A stretch of 56,218 nt of DNA from Arthrobacter terricola (GCF_004354015.1 NZ_SMRU01000009.1:1-56218), one strand, 5' to 3'; positions 42,792-51,044 are shown, numbered from the stretch's first letter. Notes: generated from the sequence alone by a model not told the origin. A program made the numbers and translations.

Positions 42792-42868
42792 GGCCGCACC
42801 CCCGCGATGAGCAGGATGAAAGCCAGGATCGATATCGCGTAAAGCAACGCGATCAACCATTCCCTCAT
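42788..42868 (-). CDS. 26-aa single-span membrane peptide
   Basis: ATG at 42868 overlaps the stop of the ATPase paralogue (ATGA) and its TGA overlaps the next GTG start. The product, MREWLIALLYAISILAFILL then IAGVRP, is almost entirely one membrane span with charged ends. Overlap on both sides makes it a plausible translated micro-gene. Confidence 0.6.
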   Translation of the reverse strand: MREWLIALLYAISILAFILLIAGVRP

Positions 42869-43494
42869 GCCGCCGCAACCTTCGGGAATTCGGCCAAGTA
42901 CTCGGATCGGAACCTGCCCTCGGGGAGGACCCTGCGCGCCGCTTCGACGGTTCGGGGGTCAATCCATGGCGCGTCCGTGATGTCCCAGCGGATCGCGCGG
43001 ATCTTGGCATACTCGTGGAATATCCCCTTGGCCTCCCATGGGGCGGAGATGAGGACGACCTTCGCATCGGCGCCGACCGTAGTCTTGAGCGCACAGTTGA
43101 GTATGTCTTCCTCAATGAAAGCCGCGTCATCGATGATCAGGACATCTACGCTCCATCCGACGATGGACGCCCGCTCCGGTGGAACGCAAAGGATTTGCGA
43201 GCCATTCATGAGCGCCGTCCGATGGAAATCTTCGCCCGCAATTTGGCAATCGCAGAACCGGCGGACAGCTTTCTGAGAGCGGCCCGACTGACCATCGCTT
43301 GACGATACGAGCATGACCGTCAGGTTTGGCATACGCAGGGCTTCCCATGCCGCCAGAAGCTCGACAGTCTCGGTCTTTCCCGTCTGGCGCGGGGCGACAA
43401 TGACAGTCACCACTTCTTTCAGGCTCATGGACTCGGCCTGCCAGTCGGCCCGGGGTGCGCCTGCTCCTAGGCAGAATGCAGCGAATTCACTCAC
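42865..43494 (-). CDS. ATPase-only paralogue of the large terminase
   Basis: 209 aa, collinear with residues about 28-235 of the terminase at 47004-48524: VIVAPRQTGKTE (Walker A, 34-41), the NGSQILCVPPERASIVGWSV stretch, VLIIDDAAFI (Walker B, with Asp123 where the terminase has catalytic Glu), and ITDAPWIDPRTVEAARRVLP. It ends where the terminase goes on to its nuclease domain. So it has an ATP-binding core without nuclease and with an altered Walker B. It may assist or regulate packaging. Starts with GTGA overlap on the MuF-like gene. Confidence 0.82.
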   Translation of the reverse strand: MSEFAAFCLGAGAPRADWQAESMSLKEVVTVIVAPRQTGKTETVELLAAWEALRMPNLTVMLVSSSDGQSGRSQKAVRRFCDCQIAGEDFHRTALMNGSQILCVPPERASIVGWSVDVLIIDDAAFIEEDILNCALKTTVGADAKVVLISAPWEAKGIFHEYAKIRAIRWDITDAPWIDPRTVEAARRVLPEGRFRSEYLAEFPKVAAA

Positions 43495-44441
43495 AGCGTC
43501 TTCCCTCTCTCCCTCAAGATCCGTGCCACTTCGTCTGCCGGGATGTCCCGCGGCTCGTACGTGACGCCCTGATACCCGCCGGAGGCCCGCTCGCGGGCGT
43601 TCGCCGCGTCAGCAAGTTCCTGCCGGATAGCGTCACGATCCAGTGCCCGGCCCTGCGTGGACGTACCATCCGAACCAATACGGCTAGGCAGCCCTGACAC
43701 GAAATCGGCCCTGGCCTGCTCAGCCGCGTCACGCCGCGCTGCCGCATCATCGTTCTGCTGGTCGTAATGCGACATCGCGTTCTCCCGCTGCGTGTTCCCT
43801 GCACGGGCCACCTCAACACCGCCCTCACGGAACGACACCGAACACCCGCACCGGGCACCGCCGGAACAAACAACCCCGCCGAACGTCCCGTCGCCCGGCC
43901 AGCCAGGCAAGGTCTGCATCGTGAACACCTTGCCCGCACGAGACAAGCACGGCGCGCAGTGCTTCTCAGTCGCGCCGAGCTCCCACACGATCTCGTAAGT
44001 CGGGTTGGCCGCGACAACGGTCTGCCCATACGCCGAGTTGTAAGCCCCCACAAGAGTTTGCGCGTACAACCCGAAACGGTTCGCCAGAGCCGCGCTGGAA
44101 ACGCCCGTGATGACCGATTTCATGAGCCCCATCAGGAACCCCTGCTGGGCCTCAGCCCGCTGCCGGACCTCAGACCCGAACGAAACCACAGGAGTGTCCG
44201 GATGGTCCGCTGCAGCGTCCGAAGAACCGGCATCCATCGCCGACGAATACCCGCCCGCCATCACCGACGTGCCCCGGTCCACGAACTGAGCCGTGGACAA
44301 CCCCTGATGACGGTGGTCATACACCAACTGCCCCAGACCGGCCGCGACAGCCGTCATGGCCGGGTGAAGCTGCTCCTCCCGGCGCTGCTGCCTCAGCCGT
44401 GCCCCCGCTTTCCGGGCCACCGCATGCACAGCGCCGGTCAC
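43491..44441 (-). CDS. MuF-like head morphogenesis protein
   Basis: 316 aa. The middle carries the MuF/gp7 signature region, with TYEIVWELGATEKHCAPCLS, a LPGWPGDGTFGGVVC segment and GARCGCSVSF; the Cys residues may bind zinc. The N-terminal half is helical, the C-terminal 100 residues charged and low complexity. MuF proteins bind the portal and enter the head. The GTG start overlaps the portal stop. Confidence 0.85.
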   Translation of the reverse strand: MTGAVHAVARKAGARLRQQRREEQLHPAMTAVAAGLGQLVYDHRHQGLSTAQFVDRGTSVMAGGYSSAMDAGSSDAAADHPDTPVVSFGSEVRQRAEAQQGFLMGLMKSVITGVSSAALANRFGLYAQTLVGAYNSAYGQTVVAANPTYEIVWELGATEKHCAPCLSRAGKVFTMQTLPGWPGDGTFGGVVCSGGARCGCSVSFREGGVEVARAGNTQRENAMSHYDQQNDDAAARRDAAEQARADFVSGLPSRIGSDGTSTQGRALDRDAIRQELADAANARERASGGYQGVTYEPRDIPADEVARILRERGKTL

Positions 44442-46294
44442 GCTTTTGGGAGCTCAGCCTCCGCCAACTCGTCAGAGGTCAGGATGTCCGAGGAAAACGC
44501 CGATACCGGGCGTCCTTTCCTCAGGAACCGTTCCAGCTTCTCCAACTCCGCCGTGACAGCCTTCGCAGCCGGCGGGGTGCCGTCAGCCGCCCTCACAGCA
44601 TCATGGGCCGGGGTGGTCAGGTTCGGGCCCTTCAGAGGCTCATCCTCATCTTTCGGTGCCTTATCCGGAGCTTCATCACCCAACTGCGCTGGTTCCGCGG
44701 CGCCGGCGGCCGCAGCGACCGACGCCACAGCAGCCTGAACAGCCACCGTCAACGGCATATACCCCGTGGACGTGATGATGCCCGGGACCGACGTCTCAGG
44801 AAGACCGAACGGGTTCTTACCGACCGCCACACGGGCCTCATCGATCGCTTCGAGACCGTTCTTGACCATCGTGACGTGCGTGTCGATGATGTCCGCCCCG
44901 GCATCCGTCTCCGAGGGAATGCCCCAGAACCATTCCATGTCCTTCTGGCCGAACACGCGCTGGATCACGTAGTCGAACAACTCGGCCTTCAACTGCCCCG
45001 TGACCGGCTTGATACGGTTCTGCGAACCCTTATCCGTGTTGATCTGGGAAAGCTGCTTCGACTCCGAAGGCGACTGAACAGCAGACACGCGAGGCGTCAC
45101 ACCAAGATCCATCGGAGTCATGCCGAACGGCCCCGTGACCTGGGAGATAATCCACTCATCACCCTGGTCCGCCAGCGGGGAATGCTTCTGGTCCTTCGTC
45201 TGTGAACCCTTCGGCAGGACAATGATCCGGTGCTTCGCCGCGATATCCCCGGCCATGGCATTCAGGGCGTCCTGAAGCATGCGGATCTGCTGCGGGGTGT
45301 CCACCCCGTCACCGGCGATCACGTACTGCGCCGGGATCGAGCCTTCCGTGAAGTAGTCCTCTTGGTAGATCTGCTTGTACAGGCCGATGGTGATAGGCCG
45401 GATGGCTTTCTCCACGCACGAGAACCCGTAGGGGGAGATCGTGCGGGTGGTCTCGCGCAGGTAGATGAGCTGGTCGCCACGGAACTCCACGGCAGGATCG
45501 CCAAGGTCCGCCACGTCTTCGCCCGTGAGCACCGAGATCAGATCCACGCGGGGCACACCCCACAGGTACTGCTGGTACGCCACGGAACTGCCCGAAGGTG
45601 TCGCGCCCGCAAGGTCGAACAATGGCCGGATGGTCGCACCGTCCAGAATGTCCAACGCTGCAAGGTTCGACCCGAACGGGCCAGCACCACGCCGCCGCGG
45701 CGGCCGCAGATGGATGGCCACGGCGTCGATCACGAAACGATCCTCGAGGAGCGCGGACAGCCAGGATTCAAACGTCGGGTACTTGGCCTTGTCCGAGTCC
45801 GGGGAGGAGAAGAACTCCACCACCTGACGGCGGCGCTTCTCCCAGTCCTCCCGAAGATCCGGGTCACCCTTCATCGCCTGTGTCGCCTCAGCGGTTGGGA
45901 CAATGTCCCAGCCCATGGAAACGATCTCGTTCGTGCGGTGGTCAACGCAGGACCGGGCCACCGAGTACACGTCAGCGGCGGAACGCAGTGTCGCGAACGG
46001 TGCCAGCTTCAAGCCCTCAGAACCGGGCGTGCCGTGGTTAAGGTTCCAGTTGACCGGGTACTGGGACCGGCGCGGATCCGGCCGCTCCGACTCTCCCGGG
46101 ACGTCCACCGCCATGGGGATCATCGGGGAACCCGGAGCGAACTGGCCCTGCGTGAACGCCGACGCGGGACGGGGGAGCGGGTTGTACGGCTGGTTCACGT
46201 CGAACTGGCCCTGCTGCGCCAGTTGAGTCATCAAGCCCGGGTTCTTACCGCCTGCGGCGAGGATGGCAGCCGCTACCGAGTTGCCTTTAGCCAC
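44438..46294 (-). CDS. Portal protein
   Basis: 618 aa. Typical siphophage portal text: SAADVYSVARSCVDHRTNEI, then GWDIVPT, FGSNLAALDILDGATIRPL, RTISPYGFSCVEKAI, the PIGT-like helix IYQEDYFTEGSIPAQYVI and the clip/wing part MTPMDLGVTP. It forms the 12-mer DNA gate at one capsid vertex. The C-terminal 120 residues are Ala/Pro/Glu-rich and probably disordered. GTG start in AGGAGGCGTGTGG. Confidence 0.92.
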   Translation of the reverse strand: MAKGNSVAAAILAAGGKNPGLMTQLAQQGQFDVNQPYNPLPRPASAFTQGQFAPGSPMIPMAVDVPGESERPDPRRSQYPVNWNLNHGTPGSEGLKLAPFATLRSAADVYSVARSCVDHRTNEIVSMGWDIVPTAEATQAMKGDPDLREDWEKRRRQVVEFFSSPDSDKAKYPTFESWLSALLEDRFVIDAVAIHLRPPRRRGAGPFGSNLAALDILDGATIRPLFDLAGATPSGSSVAYQQYLWGVPRVDLISVLTGEDVADLGDPAVEFRGDQLIYLRETTRTISPYGFSCVEKAIRPITIGLYKQIYQEDYFTEGSIPAQYVIAGDGVDTPQQIRMLQDALNAMAGDIAAKHRIIVLPKGSQTKDQKHSPLADQGDEWIISQVTGPFGMTPMDLGVTPRVSAVQSPSESKQLSQINTDKGSQNRIKPVTGQLKAELFDYVIQRVFGQKDMEWFWGIPSETDAGADIIDTHVTMVKNGLEAIDEARVAVGKNPFGLPETSVPGIITSTGYMPLTVAVQAAVASVAAAAGAAEPAQLGDEAPDKAPKDEDEPLKGPNLTTPAHDAVRAADGTPPAAKAVTAELEKLERFLRKGRPVSAFSSDILTSDELAEAELPKA

Positions 46295-46309
46295 ACGCCT
46301 CCTGGGTCA

Positions 46310-46717
46310 TCAATCAGTTTCGGCTTCCGCCGCTTTCACAACGTCTTCGAGCCACAACACTTCATCCGCTGGCCATGAGCCGTGGGGGAAGTACACGACG
46401 CGGCTCACTTTGCCGTCAGGGTGGTATTCGATCTCGGCCACGGCAGGGCATTTGCGGGCGTGAAGGCCGCCGCAGTGCTGGCACTTGCTTTTGTCGAAGA
46501 TGGTCTTCGTGCCCATGTAGCCGTTGTCCTCCTCTTTCAGGAGGGCTTTGGCCTGTTCCGGGGTCAGCGCCCCGTCAGGCTCAGGAACGGGCTCGGGGCC
46601 CGGGTCGATGAGCTCCACAGCGGCTTCTGCGACCTGCCGGAACGACAGCGAGTACGGGGCCGGGAAACGCTCGCGCAGCGCCGCCGCCAGCTCGTCCGGA
46701 GTGTGGCGGCGTTTCAC
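46310..46717 (-). CDS. Hypothetical protein with zinc-knuckle-like motif
   Basis: 135 aa from GTG overlapping the upstream stop. An N-terminal helix pair, a Pro-rich linker, and CQHCGGLHARKCP (C-x2-C-x4-H-x3-C), the spacing of a CCHC zinc knuckle. Such knuckles bind nucleic acid in other systems. Between terminase and portal genes it may take part in packaging; unproven. Confidence 0.65.
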   Translation of the reverse strand: MKRRHTPDELAAALRERFPAPYSLSFRQVAEAAVELIDPGPEPVPEPDGALTPEQAKALLKEEDNGYMGTKTIFDKSKCQHCGGLHARKCPAVAEIEYHPDGKVSRVVYFPHGSWPADEVLWLEDVVKAAEAETD

Positions 46718-47007
46718 TCCTGCACCTCATCAAAATGCGGAAGGGATGCGAACCGGCTCAACACCATGAACCGGTCAATTAACCCATCCGGGTTAAGTCC
46801 GTGGACCTTGGCCCGGTACACCTCGGCGGAGGCCCGGTGAACCTCGGCGGCGAGCTCAGCGTCCGTGAATCGAATGTCTCGGTGGACGTAGTGCCATGAC
46901 GGCGCATTGTCGTACACCGGAGGAATCAGGCCATCGCTGACCCGCCTGACCGGGCAGAAGCAGCGATGCCACGGTTTCCCGCAGTCAGGGCATTGATCAT
47001 CGCTCAT
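46714..47007 (-). CDS. Small zinc-binding hypothetical protein
   Basis: 97 aa. The N-terminus CPDCGKPWHRCFCPV holds four cysteines and a His suitable for zinc. The rest is a helical region (FTDAELAAEVHRASAEVYRAK). It overlaps the terminase stop and the next gene start, so is cotranslated with them. Confidence 0.65.
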   Translation of the reverse strand: MSDDQCPDCGKPWHRCFCPVRRVSDGLIPPVYDNAPSWHYVHRDIRFTDAELAAEVHRASAEVYRAKVHGLNPDGLIDRFMVLSRFASLPHFDEVQE

Positions 47008-48524
47008 TGACTCAGCTCCTTCAGCTTCCGGAGCGCCTCACTGGCGCCGGACTTCTTCACCCCGTAAACCTCAGCCCACGGGTTCGGGGCCTCCACCGCC
47101 GCGGCCGACGCCGGAACACCCGAATACACGGCACCCCAGTCCGGCTCAGCGTTACGCGTCAACACCGGGACCGGGATCCGGATCCCGCCCGGGGTCTCAA
47201 CCCAATGCATGCCCTCCGGAGGCTCCGAAACCGGACACGGCTCCAACTCCGAAGGAAGATGCCCCACAGCCAACGCCAAAGCGTCCGGCATGTCATCGTG
47301 CAACGACTCCTGCCGCGCCTGGATCCGCAAACCGCCCATCGGGGTTGTCGTGGCCGTGATCCCACCCAACTGCCGCAACAACTCCTCATGCTGAGGGATC
47401 ACAATGCCCCGCTCAGACATGAGCACATGCAACCGGCCGTAGTAGTCCTCTTTCGACTTCTGGCTGGAACCCTGCTGCACAACCCGCGTCCAACCACCCA
47501 GACGCCGCATGAGCTCCTCGGACGGGTACGCCCCCACACCGTTCGTTTCCGTCCGGACGTCCAGCATCCACGACTTCGCGAGCTTCTCAACCTCGGACAC
47601 CTGCGCACCGTACGGGCGCCGCGACGTCTCCACCCACGGAAGAATCACCACAGGGTGAGGGTTCACACCCCAGTCATACAAGGCCCCGGCAAGAACGATC
47701 GCATGCGCGTCCTGCTGACGGCCCCAGTCAAGACCACACGAAGCAGGCATTCGGTCACCGTCAGCACGCAACGGGTAATCCGCCGTGCAGGCAAGAATGT
47801 CGGACCGGTCGAAGTACGCGTCACCCGAAGTGATGAACTCGCCCTCATACTCGGCACGGAACCGCAACGGCGGCAACGACTTCCGGGCCGCCTCCACCAC
47901 AGCCGGGTGGATCCACGGCGCATCCAGCAACTTCCACCGGTACGTGCGGGTGTGCTCATCCGTTCCGGACAGGCCCTGCATCGCAAGGTTGAAGAACGCC
48001 CCCGCATCACCCCACGGTGTTGAAGCCAACACCACCCGGGCGTCAGGGCGGGCCGTCGTCGTCGGCAACGCAGCCGAGAGCAGGATGTCGTCGGCGACGA
48101 ACGCGCACTCATCCACGATCAGCAAATCCACCGACCAGCCACGGATGCTCTTCTCCGACGCCGGCACCGATAGGATCCGGGAACCGTTCTTCAGGACAAT
48201 CCGGGTCTGCGTCGGGTCCTCCGCGAGGGAACCGCTCAACAGCGGGTGATCGAACGCCTCACGTACCATGTACAGCAGACGAATGGCCGCCGTCTCCGAC
48301 GCCGAAACGATCATCACGAGCTGGTTCGGTTTCCGCAGCGCCGCATGGGCCGCCTTCAAGCTCAGAGACTCCGACTTGCCACACTGACGCGGGGCCACCA
48401 CAACCGTCTGCCGCTTCCGGAGCTCCATCGCGTCGATCTGCCACGCCGTGCGTGGCTTACCAACCAGGGAGCAGAACAGGCCGAAATCATCCTTCGCGGC
48501 GCGGACGTCTTCGAGAGTCGGCAC
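47004..48524 (-). CDS. Terminase large subunit
   Basis: 506 aa. ATPase domain: VVVAPRQCGKSES (Walker A, 44-51), LLIVDECAF (Walker B with D138 and catalytic E139). Nuclease domain: CGLDWGRQQDAHA and, near residue 415, HDDMPDALALAVG with the terminal acidic residues. It pumps DNA into the prohead and cuts it. GTG start in GGGAGGTTTGTG; a tRNA separates it from the small subunit. The C-terminal 80 residues are Pro-rich, an extension beyond the conserved core. Confidence 0.94.
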   Translation of the reverse strand: MPTLEDVRAAKDDFGLFCSLVGKPRTAWQIDAMELRKRQTVVVAPRQCGKSESLSLKAAHAALRKPNQLVMIVSASETAAIRLLYMVREAFDHPLLSGSLAEDPTQTRIVLKNGSRILSVPASEKSIRGWSVDLLIVDECAFVADDILLSAALPTTTARPDARVVLASTPWGDAGAFFNLAMQGLSGTDEHTRTYRWKLLDAPWIHPAVVEAARKSLPPLRFRAEYEGEFITSGDAYFDRSDILACTADYPLRADGDRMPASCGLDWGRQQDAHAIVLAGALYDWGVNPHPVVILPWVETSRRPYGAQVSEVEKLAKSWMLDVRTETNGVGAYPSEELMRRLGGWTRVVQQGSSQKSKEDYYGRLHVLMSERGIVIPQHEELLRQLGGITATTTPMGGLRIQARQESLHDDMPDALALAVGHLPSELEPCPVSEPPEGMHWVETPGGIRIPVPVLTRNAEPDWGAVYSGVPASAAAVEAPNPWAEVYGVKKSGASEALRKLKELSQ

Positions 48525-48634
48525 AAACCTCCCGGCAGGTTAGAGAATGCGGCGCTGTAACGGGCGCCTCCCGGCTGGAATCAGTACCAGCTGACTTCAC
48601 TAGCGGATCCCCTCAGGAGACAGCCAAGAGTGAG

Positions 48635-48705
48635 AAGCGATAGCCGGAATCGAACCGGCCTAGGGTGCTTTGCAGGCACCAGGCTAACCACTCACCCATA
48701 TCGCC
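48635..48705 (-). tRNA. tRNA-Cys (anticodon GCA)
   Basis: 71-nt cloverleaf: acceptor GGCGATA with TATCGCT (one G-T pair) and a T discriminator, anticodon stem GGTGC/GCACC around loop CTGCAAA giving GCA, and T arm GCCGG TTCGATT CCGGC. CCA is not encoded. U73 is the usual discriminator of tRNA-Cys. It sits between small and large terminase genes. The cysteine-rich small proteins of this phage give a possible reason to carry it. Confidence 0.9.
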
Positions 48706-48708
48706 AAA

Positions 48709-49281
48709 TTACTGCTTCTCGATCTCCGCCCAATACGACGCCAGATCCCGCTGACCGGCCGCGATGTCCTTGCCGAGCTTCGCCAACGCCAACGGCGTCA
48801 ACCCCAGAGCGTTCGCCAGGTTCAACGCGTGAGCCTCCCACCGGCGCAACATATCCTCCGGGGACATCCGCTTCGACGCCGACGACCGCCGCCGCGTCCC
48901 GCCCTCGAAGATCTTCACCCGCTCATCAACCGTCGCAAGCTCCTCAAGAGCCTTATCCGGGCCCATCCGCTCGCACATCTCCCAATACAACTCAATCCGG
49001 GAACGCACCCAACACCACGACTTCAACGTGTCCCGCACATACGGCTGCTTCACATGCTCCGGAAACCCCGGATCCGCCAAACACGCATCCAACCGGGCCT
49101 GAGCCCGCAACGACACAATCCGATCCGAATGCGCCCCATAAGACACCGACACAACATTCCCCGGCTCAAACGGGGCATGTGCCGGCGCCTCACTCATCCG
49201 ACCCTCAGCAACAGCCCGCGCCCTCTTCGCCGCACGCTCCGCCGGATCCTTCGAATGCCCGCCCTTCGCAGAACCCGCCAC
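48709..49281 (-). CDS. Terminase small subunit
   Basis: 190 aa. Lys/Arg-rich N-terminus, a helical core (LDACLADPGFPEHVKQPYV, LKSWCWVRSRIELYWEMCERM) and a C-terminal helix ending YWAEIEKQ. Size, charge and place directly before the large subunit fit the DNA-recognition subunit that starts packaging. Sequence match to a named family is by pattern only. Confidence 0.78.
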   Translation of the reverse strand: MAGSAKGGHSKDPAERAAKRARAVAEGRMSEAPAHAPFEPGNVVSVSYGAHSDRIVSLRAQARLDACLADPGFPEHVKQPYVRDTLKSWCWVRSRIELYWEMCERMGPDKALEELATVDERVKIFEGGTRRRSSASKRMSPEDMLRRWEAHALNLANALGLTPLALAKLGKDIAAGQRDLASYWAEIEKQ

Positions 49282-49316
49282 AGTGACCTCCTGTCCAGCG
49301 CGCGCAGCGCGAAAAA

Positions 49317-49442
49317 TTACTTACACCGAGGCCACGGCCACAAAAACCCGAAGATCGACGGGATCGCAGAACGGCGACAGCGGGAACACTCATACACTTC
49401 CCAGCCACCCCCACCACCCAAGAGGGACCATTGATGCTTCAT
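49317..49442 (-). CDS. 41-aa peptide with CxxC
   Basis: ATG at 49442 follows a strong G-rich ribosome site; the frame is open upstream but not as likely. MKHQWSLLGGGGGWEVYECS then RC, ending WPWPRCK. One C-x2-C pair and a last Cys; aromatic residues are frequent. May be a real early-region micro-protein; no family. Confidence 0.4.
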   Translation of the reverse strand: MKHQWSLLGGGGGWEVYECSRCRRSAIPSIFGFLWPWPRCK

Positions 49443-49579
49443 CCGACCCCCCGCAATCCGCACGCGTGAAAAAGAAAAAGAGGGAGGAAAAACCCGCAAC
49501 CAGCGCGCGCGATAAACACGACTGAGGGCTACTACGGGTTTTTGTAGCGCCCTATGTACCGACCCACCCCCCCGGTCAG
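49443..49579. other. Non-coding region between resolvase and small terminase; possible packaging-site zone
   Basis: No gene seen. AAAACCCG (49489-49496) and CGGGTTTT (49535-49542) form an 8-bp inverted repeat around a GCGCGCGC tract, followed by C- and G-rich runs. Being next to the small terminase, it is a candidate cos or pac site, but this is position only. Confidence 0.35.
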
Positions 49580-50149
49580 CTAGAGCTTCTCAGCCCTGCG
49601 GCGCTCCTGCTCAGCCACATACCCTTCACGGGGCCTCTGACCGGGCTTCCTGTCCTTCGCGCCGGGCTTCCTGCCACCAACTGGCAGGCCGGCCTTCCTG
49701 CGGCGTTCAATGCCAGCCTTGGTCCGTTCCGACCGGCGCAGGGATTCCTGCTTAGCCATCCATGCCGCGAGTCCGACCAGCAGCTCACGCATGGCAGGGT
49801 CACCTGTCTTCAACCACGCTTCTTCGTGTGACCAGATCTCAGTGTCACACTCACCCAACTGGCGCAGCACAGACAGTGTGTCTTCCATGCCCCTGCGCGA
49901 GAGGCGGTCAAGAGCCCACACCAGCACCACACTGTAGTGGCCTAGGTGTGCACCATGCAGTAGGGCCTTACGTGCTGTATCAAAGGCCTGCCCTTTGCCC
50001 CGTGCAGTGCTGTATGCAGAGTCCTCTACCAGGTGCTCCACTACTATCTCCAGACCACGTCTGGCAGCCCATTGACGCAACATGAGGAGCTGATTTTCCG
50101 TGTTCTGCTCCTCAGTGGAGACCCTCACCCATATGGCACATTTAGTCAT
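49580..50149 (-). CDS. Small serine resolvase/invertase, apparently intact
   Basis: 189 aa. Catalytic domain starts AIWVRVSTEEQNTENQ with Ser11; LVWALDRLSRRGMEDTLSVL and LAAWMAKQESLRRSERTKAG complete it. The C-terminal part is short and basic (RRRKAGLPVGGRKPGAKDRK), a resolvase-type DNA-binding end without a clear full helix-turn-helix. All motifs are intact, unlike the integrase. It could resolve phage dimers or invert a segment; repeats just upstream are candidate target sites. Confidence 0.85.
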   Translation of the reverse strand: MTKCAIWVRVSTEEQNTENQLLMLRQWAARRGLEIVVEHLVEDSAYSTARGKGQAFDTARKALLHGAHLGHYSVVLVWALDRLSRRGMEDTLSVLRQLGECDTEIWSHEEAWLKTGDPAMRELLVGLAAWMAKQESLRRSERTKAGIERRRKAGLPVGGRKPGAKDRKPGQRPREGYVAEQERRRAEKL

Positions 50150-50160
50150 GAACTAAAGGT

Positions 50161-50236
50161 ACCCCTATTTCAGGTACGCCACTAGGGGAAAACCCCTGTA
50201 AACACGCCACTGGAGTACCCCAATTCAAATAGGGGT
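50161..50236. repeat. Inverted and direct repeats upstream of the resolvase
   Basis: ACCCCTATTT (50161-50170) is the inverse of AAATAGGGGT (50227-50236); ACGCCACT occurs twice as a direct repeat at 50176 and 50204; CTAGGGG and CCCCTG flank an AAAA centre between them. The set lies immediately before the resolvase start, so it is a candidate res-type site or an operator for its promoter. Confidence 0.55.
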
Positions 50237-50423
50237 CTATTTCACGCATTCCAGCTCTTCGCGCGCGGGGAAATCCGGGCCTGCCCTGAGCAGGAAAACA
50301 GGTCGGCCCGCTCACGTCCTGTGTGTTCCGGTTTTGCCCGTTTTTTTGTTTTTCGGTTTTTCGGTGCGTGGGGTGTGCCGGCGGGGCTTTCGCCCCTTGG
50401 GGTGCTCCAGTGGGGTGTCTCAG
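50237..50423. other. Non-coding region with T- and GC-rich tracts
   Basis: Contains GGGGC-TTTC-GCCCC (50383-50396), a small GC hairpin, and T tracts at about 50341-50362. A weak terminator for the minus-strand early genes is possible. No gene supported. Confidence 0.35.
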
Positions 50424-50792
50424 TCAGTCTCTGGTACGTGAGTGTCCGTAGCCTGTGACTTCGCCTGTTTTGCTGGTTTGGAGTGTCCACCAGATTCGTT
50501 CCTTGAGGCGTTCGTCGTGTTCTAGGTCTACGGGGACGTATACGCGGTCGAAGCTGTAGCCGCGGAGCTCTGACCGGATCGTGAGGAATCGGATGGTTCC
50601 GCCGTCCGGGAAGTCGATCCGGGTGTTTCCGTTGGATCGGTTGATCTTGTAGGCCAGGAGGCTTCCCATGGTGTCTTCGATGTCGCGGGCGATCCTTTCG
50701 GCTGTGCGCTGTGTTTGGCCGAGGATCAGGACGCTTTCACCGGTTGCGGCGGCCACGATGGCTTTTTCCATGTGGATGGTTGACATTTCCAT
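50424..50792 (-). CDS. Degenerate terminase-ATPase-like protein without P-loop
   Basis: 122 aa. AIVAAATGESVLILGQTQRT, IARDIEDTM, NGNTRIDFPDGGTIRFL and LRGYSFDRVYVPVDL follow, in order, the region after Walker A and through the Walker B strand of terminase ATPases, but the P-loop is missing and the DE pair is replaced (VYVPVD). It may be an early regulatory relative of the ATPase fold. Assignment is by alignment by eye to the two terminase-like proteins in this window. Confidence 0.55.
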   Translation of the reverse strand: MEMSTIHMEKAIVAAATGESVLILGQTQRTAERIARDIEDTMGSLLAYKINRSNGNTRIDFPDGGTIRFLTIRSELRGYSFDRVYVPVDLEHDERLKERIWWTLQTSKTGEVTGYGHSRTRD

Positions 50793-50810
50793 GGCCGTAC
50801 CGCCTTTCCC

Positions 50811-51044
50811 CTACAGTGGCTTTTTGGCCGATTCGGCTTGCAGTTCGGTGCGGACGCGGCGTTCGACGAGGACTTGGAGCGGGTCGGGCAGGTAGATCTC
50901 TTGAACGAGGTAGCCTTGGCCGGCGAGTTCGTCTTTCAAGTCGATCTGCTGCTGCCAGGACAGCTTGTCGGTGGTGAAGTACCGTTCCCCGAACTGGTTG
51001 ATGTGCATGAGGCTGGTCGGGATCGCGCGGATCACGGTGTTCAT
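50811..51044 (-). CDS. Hypothetical early protein
   Basis: 77 aa, ATG overlapping the upstream stop (ATGA). It contains LMHINQFGERYFTTDKL and IYLPDPLQVLVERRVRTELQ. Mixed alpha/beta, soluble. No family recognised. Confidence 0.6.
   Translation of the reverse strand: MNTVIRAIPTSLMHINQFGERYFTTDKLSWQQQIDLKDELAGQGYLVQEIYLPDPLQVLVERRVRTELQAESAKKPL

Noticed and set aside
50242..50490. 82-aa minus-strand frame
   Set aside because: Low-complexity basic translation across T- and GC-rich tracts; no ribosome site or motif, and it overlaps the end of a better-supported gene.
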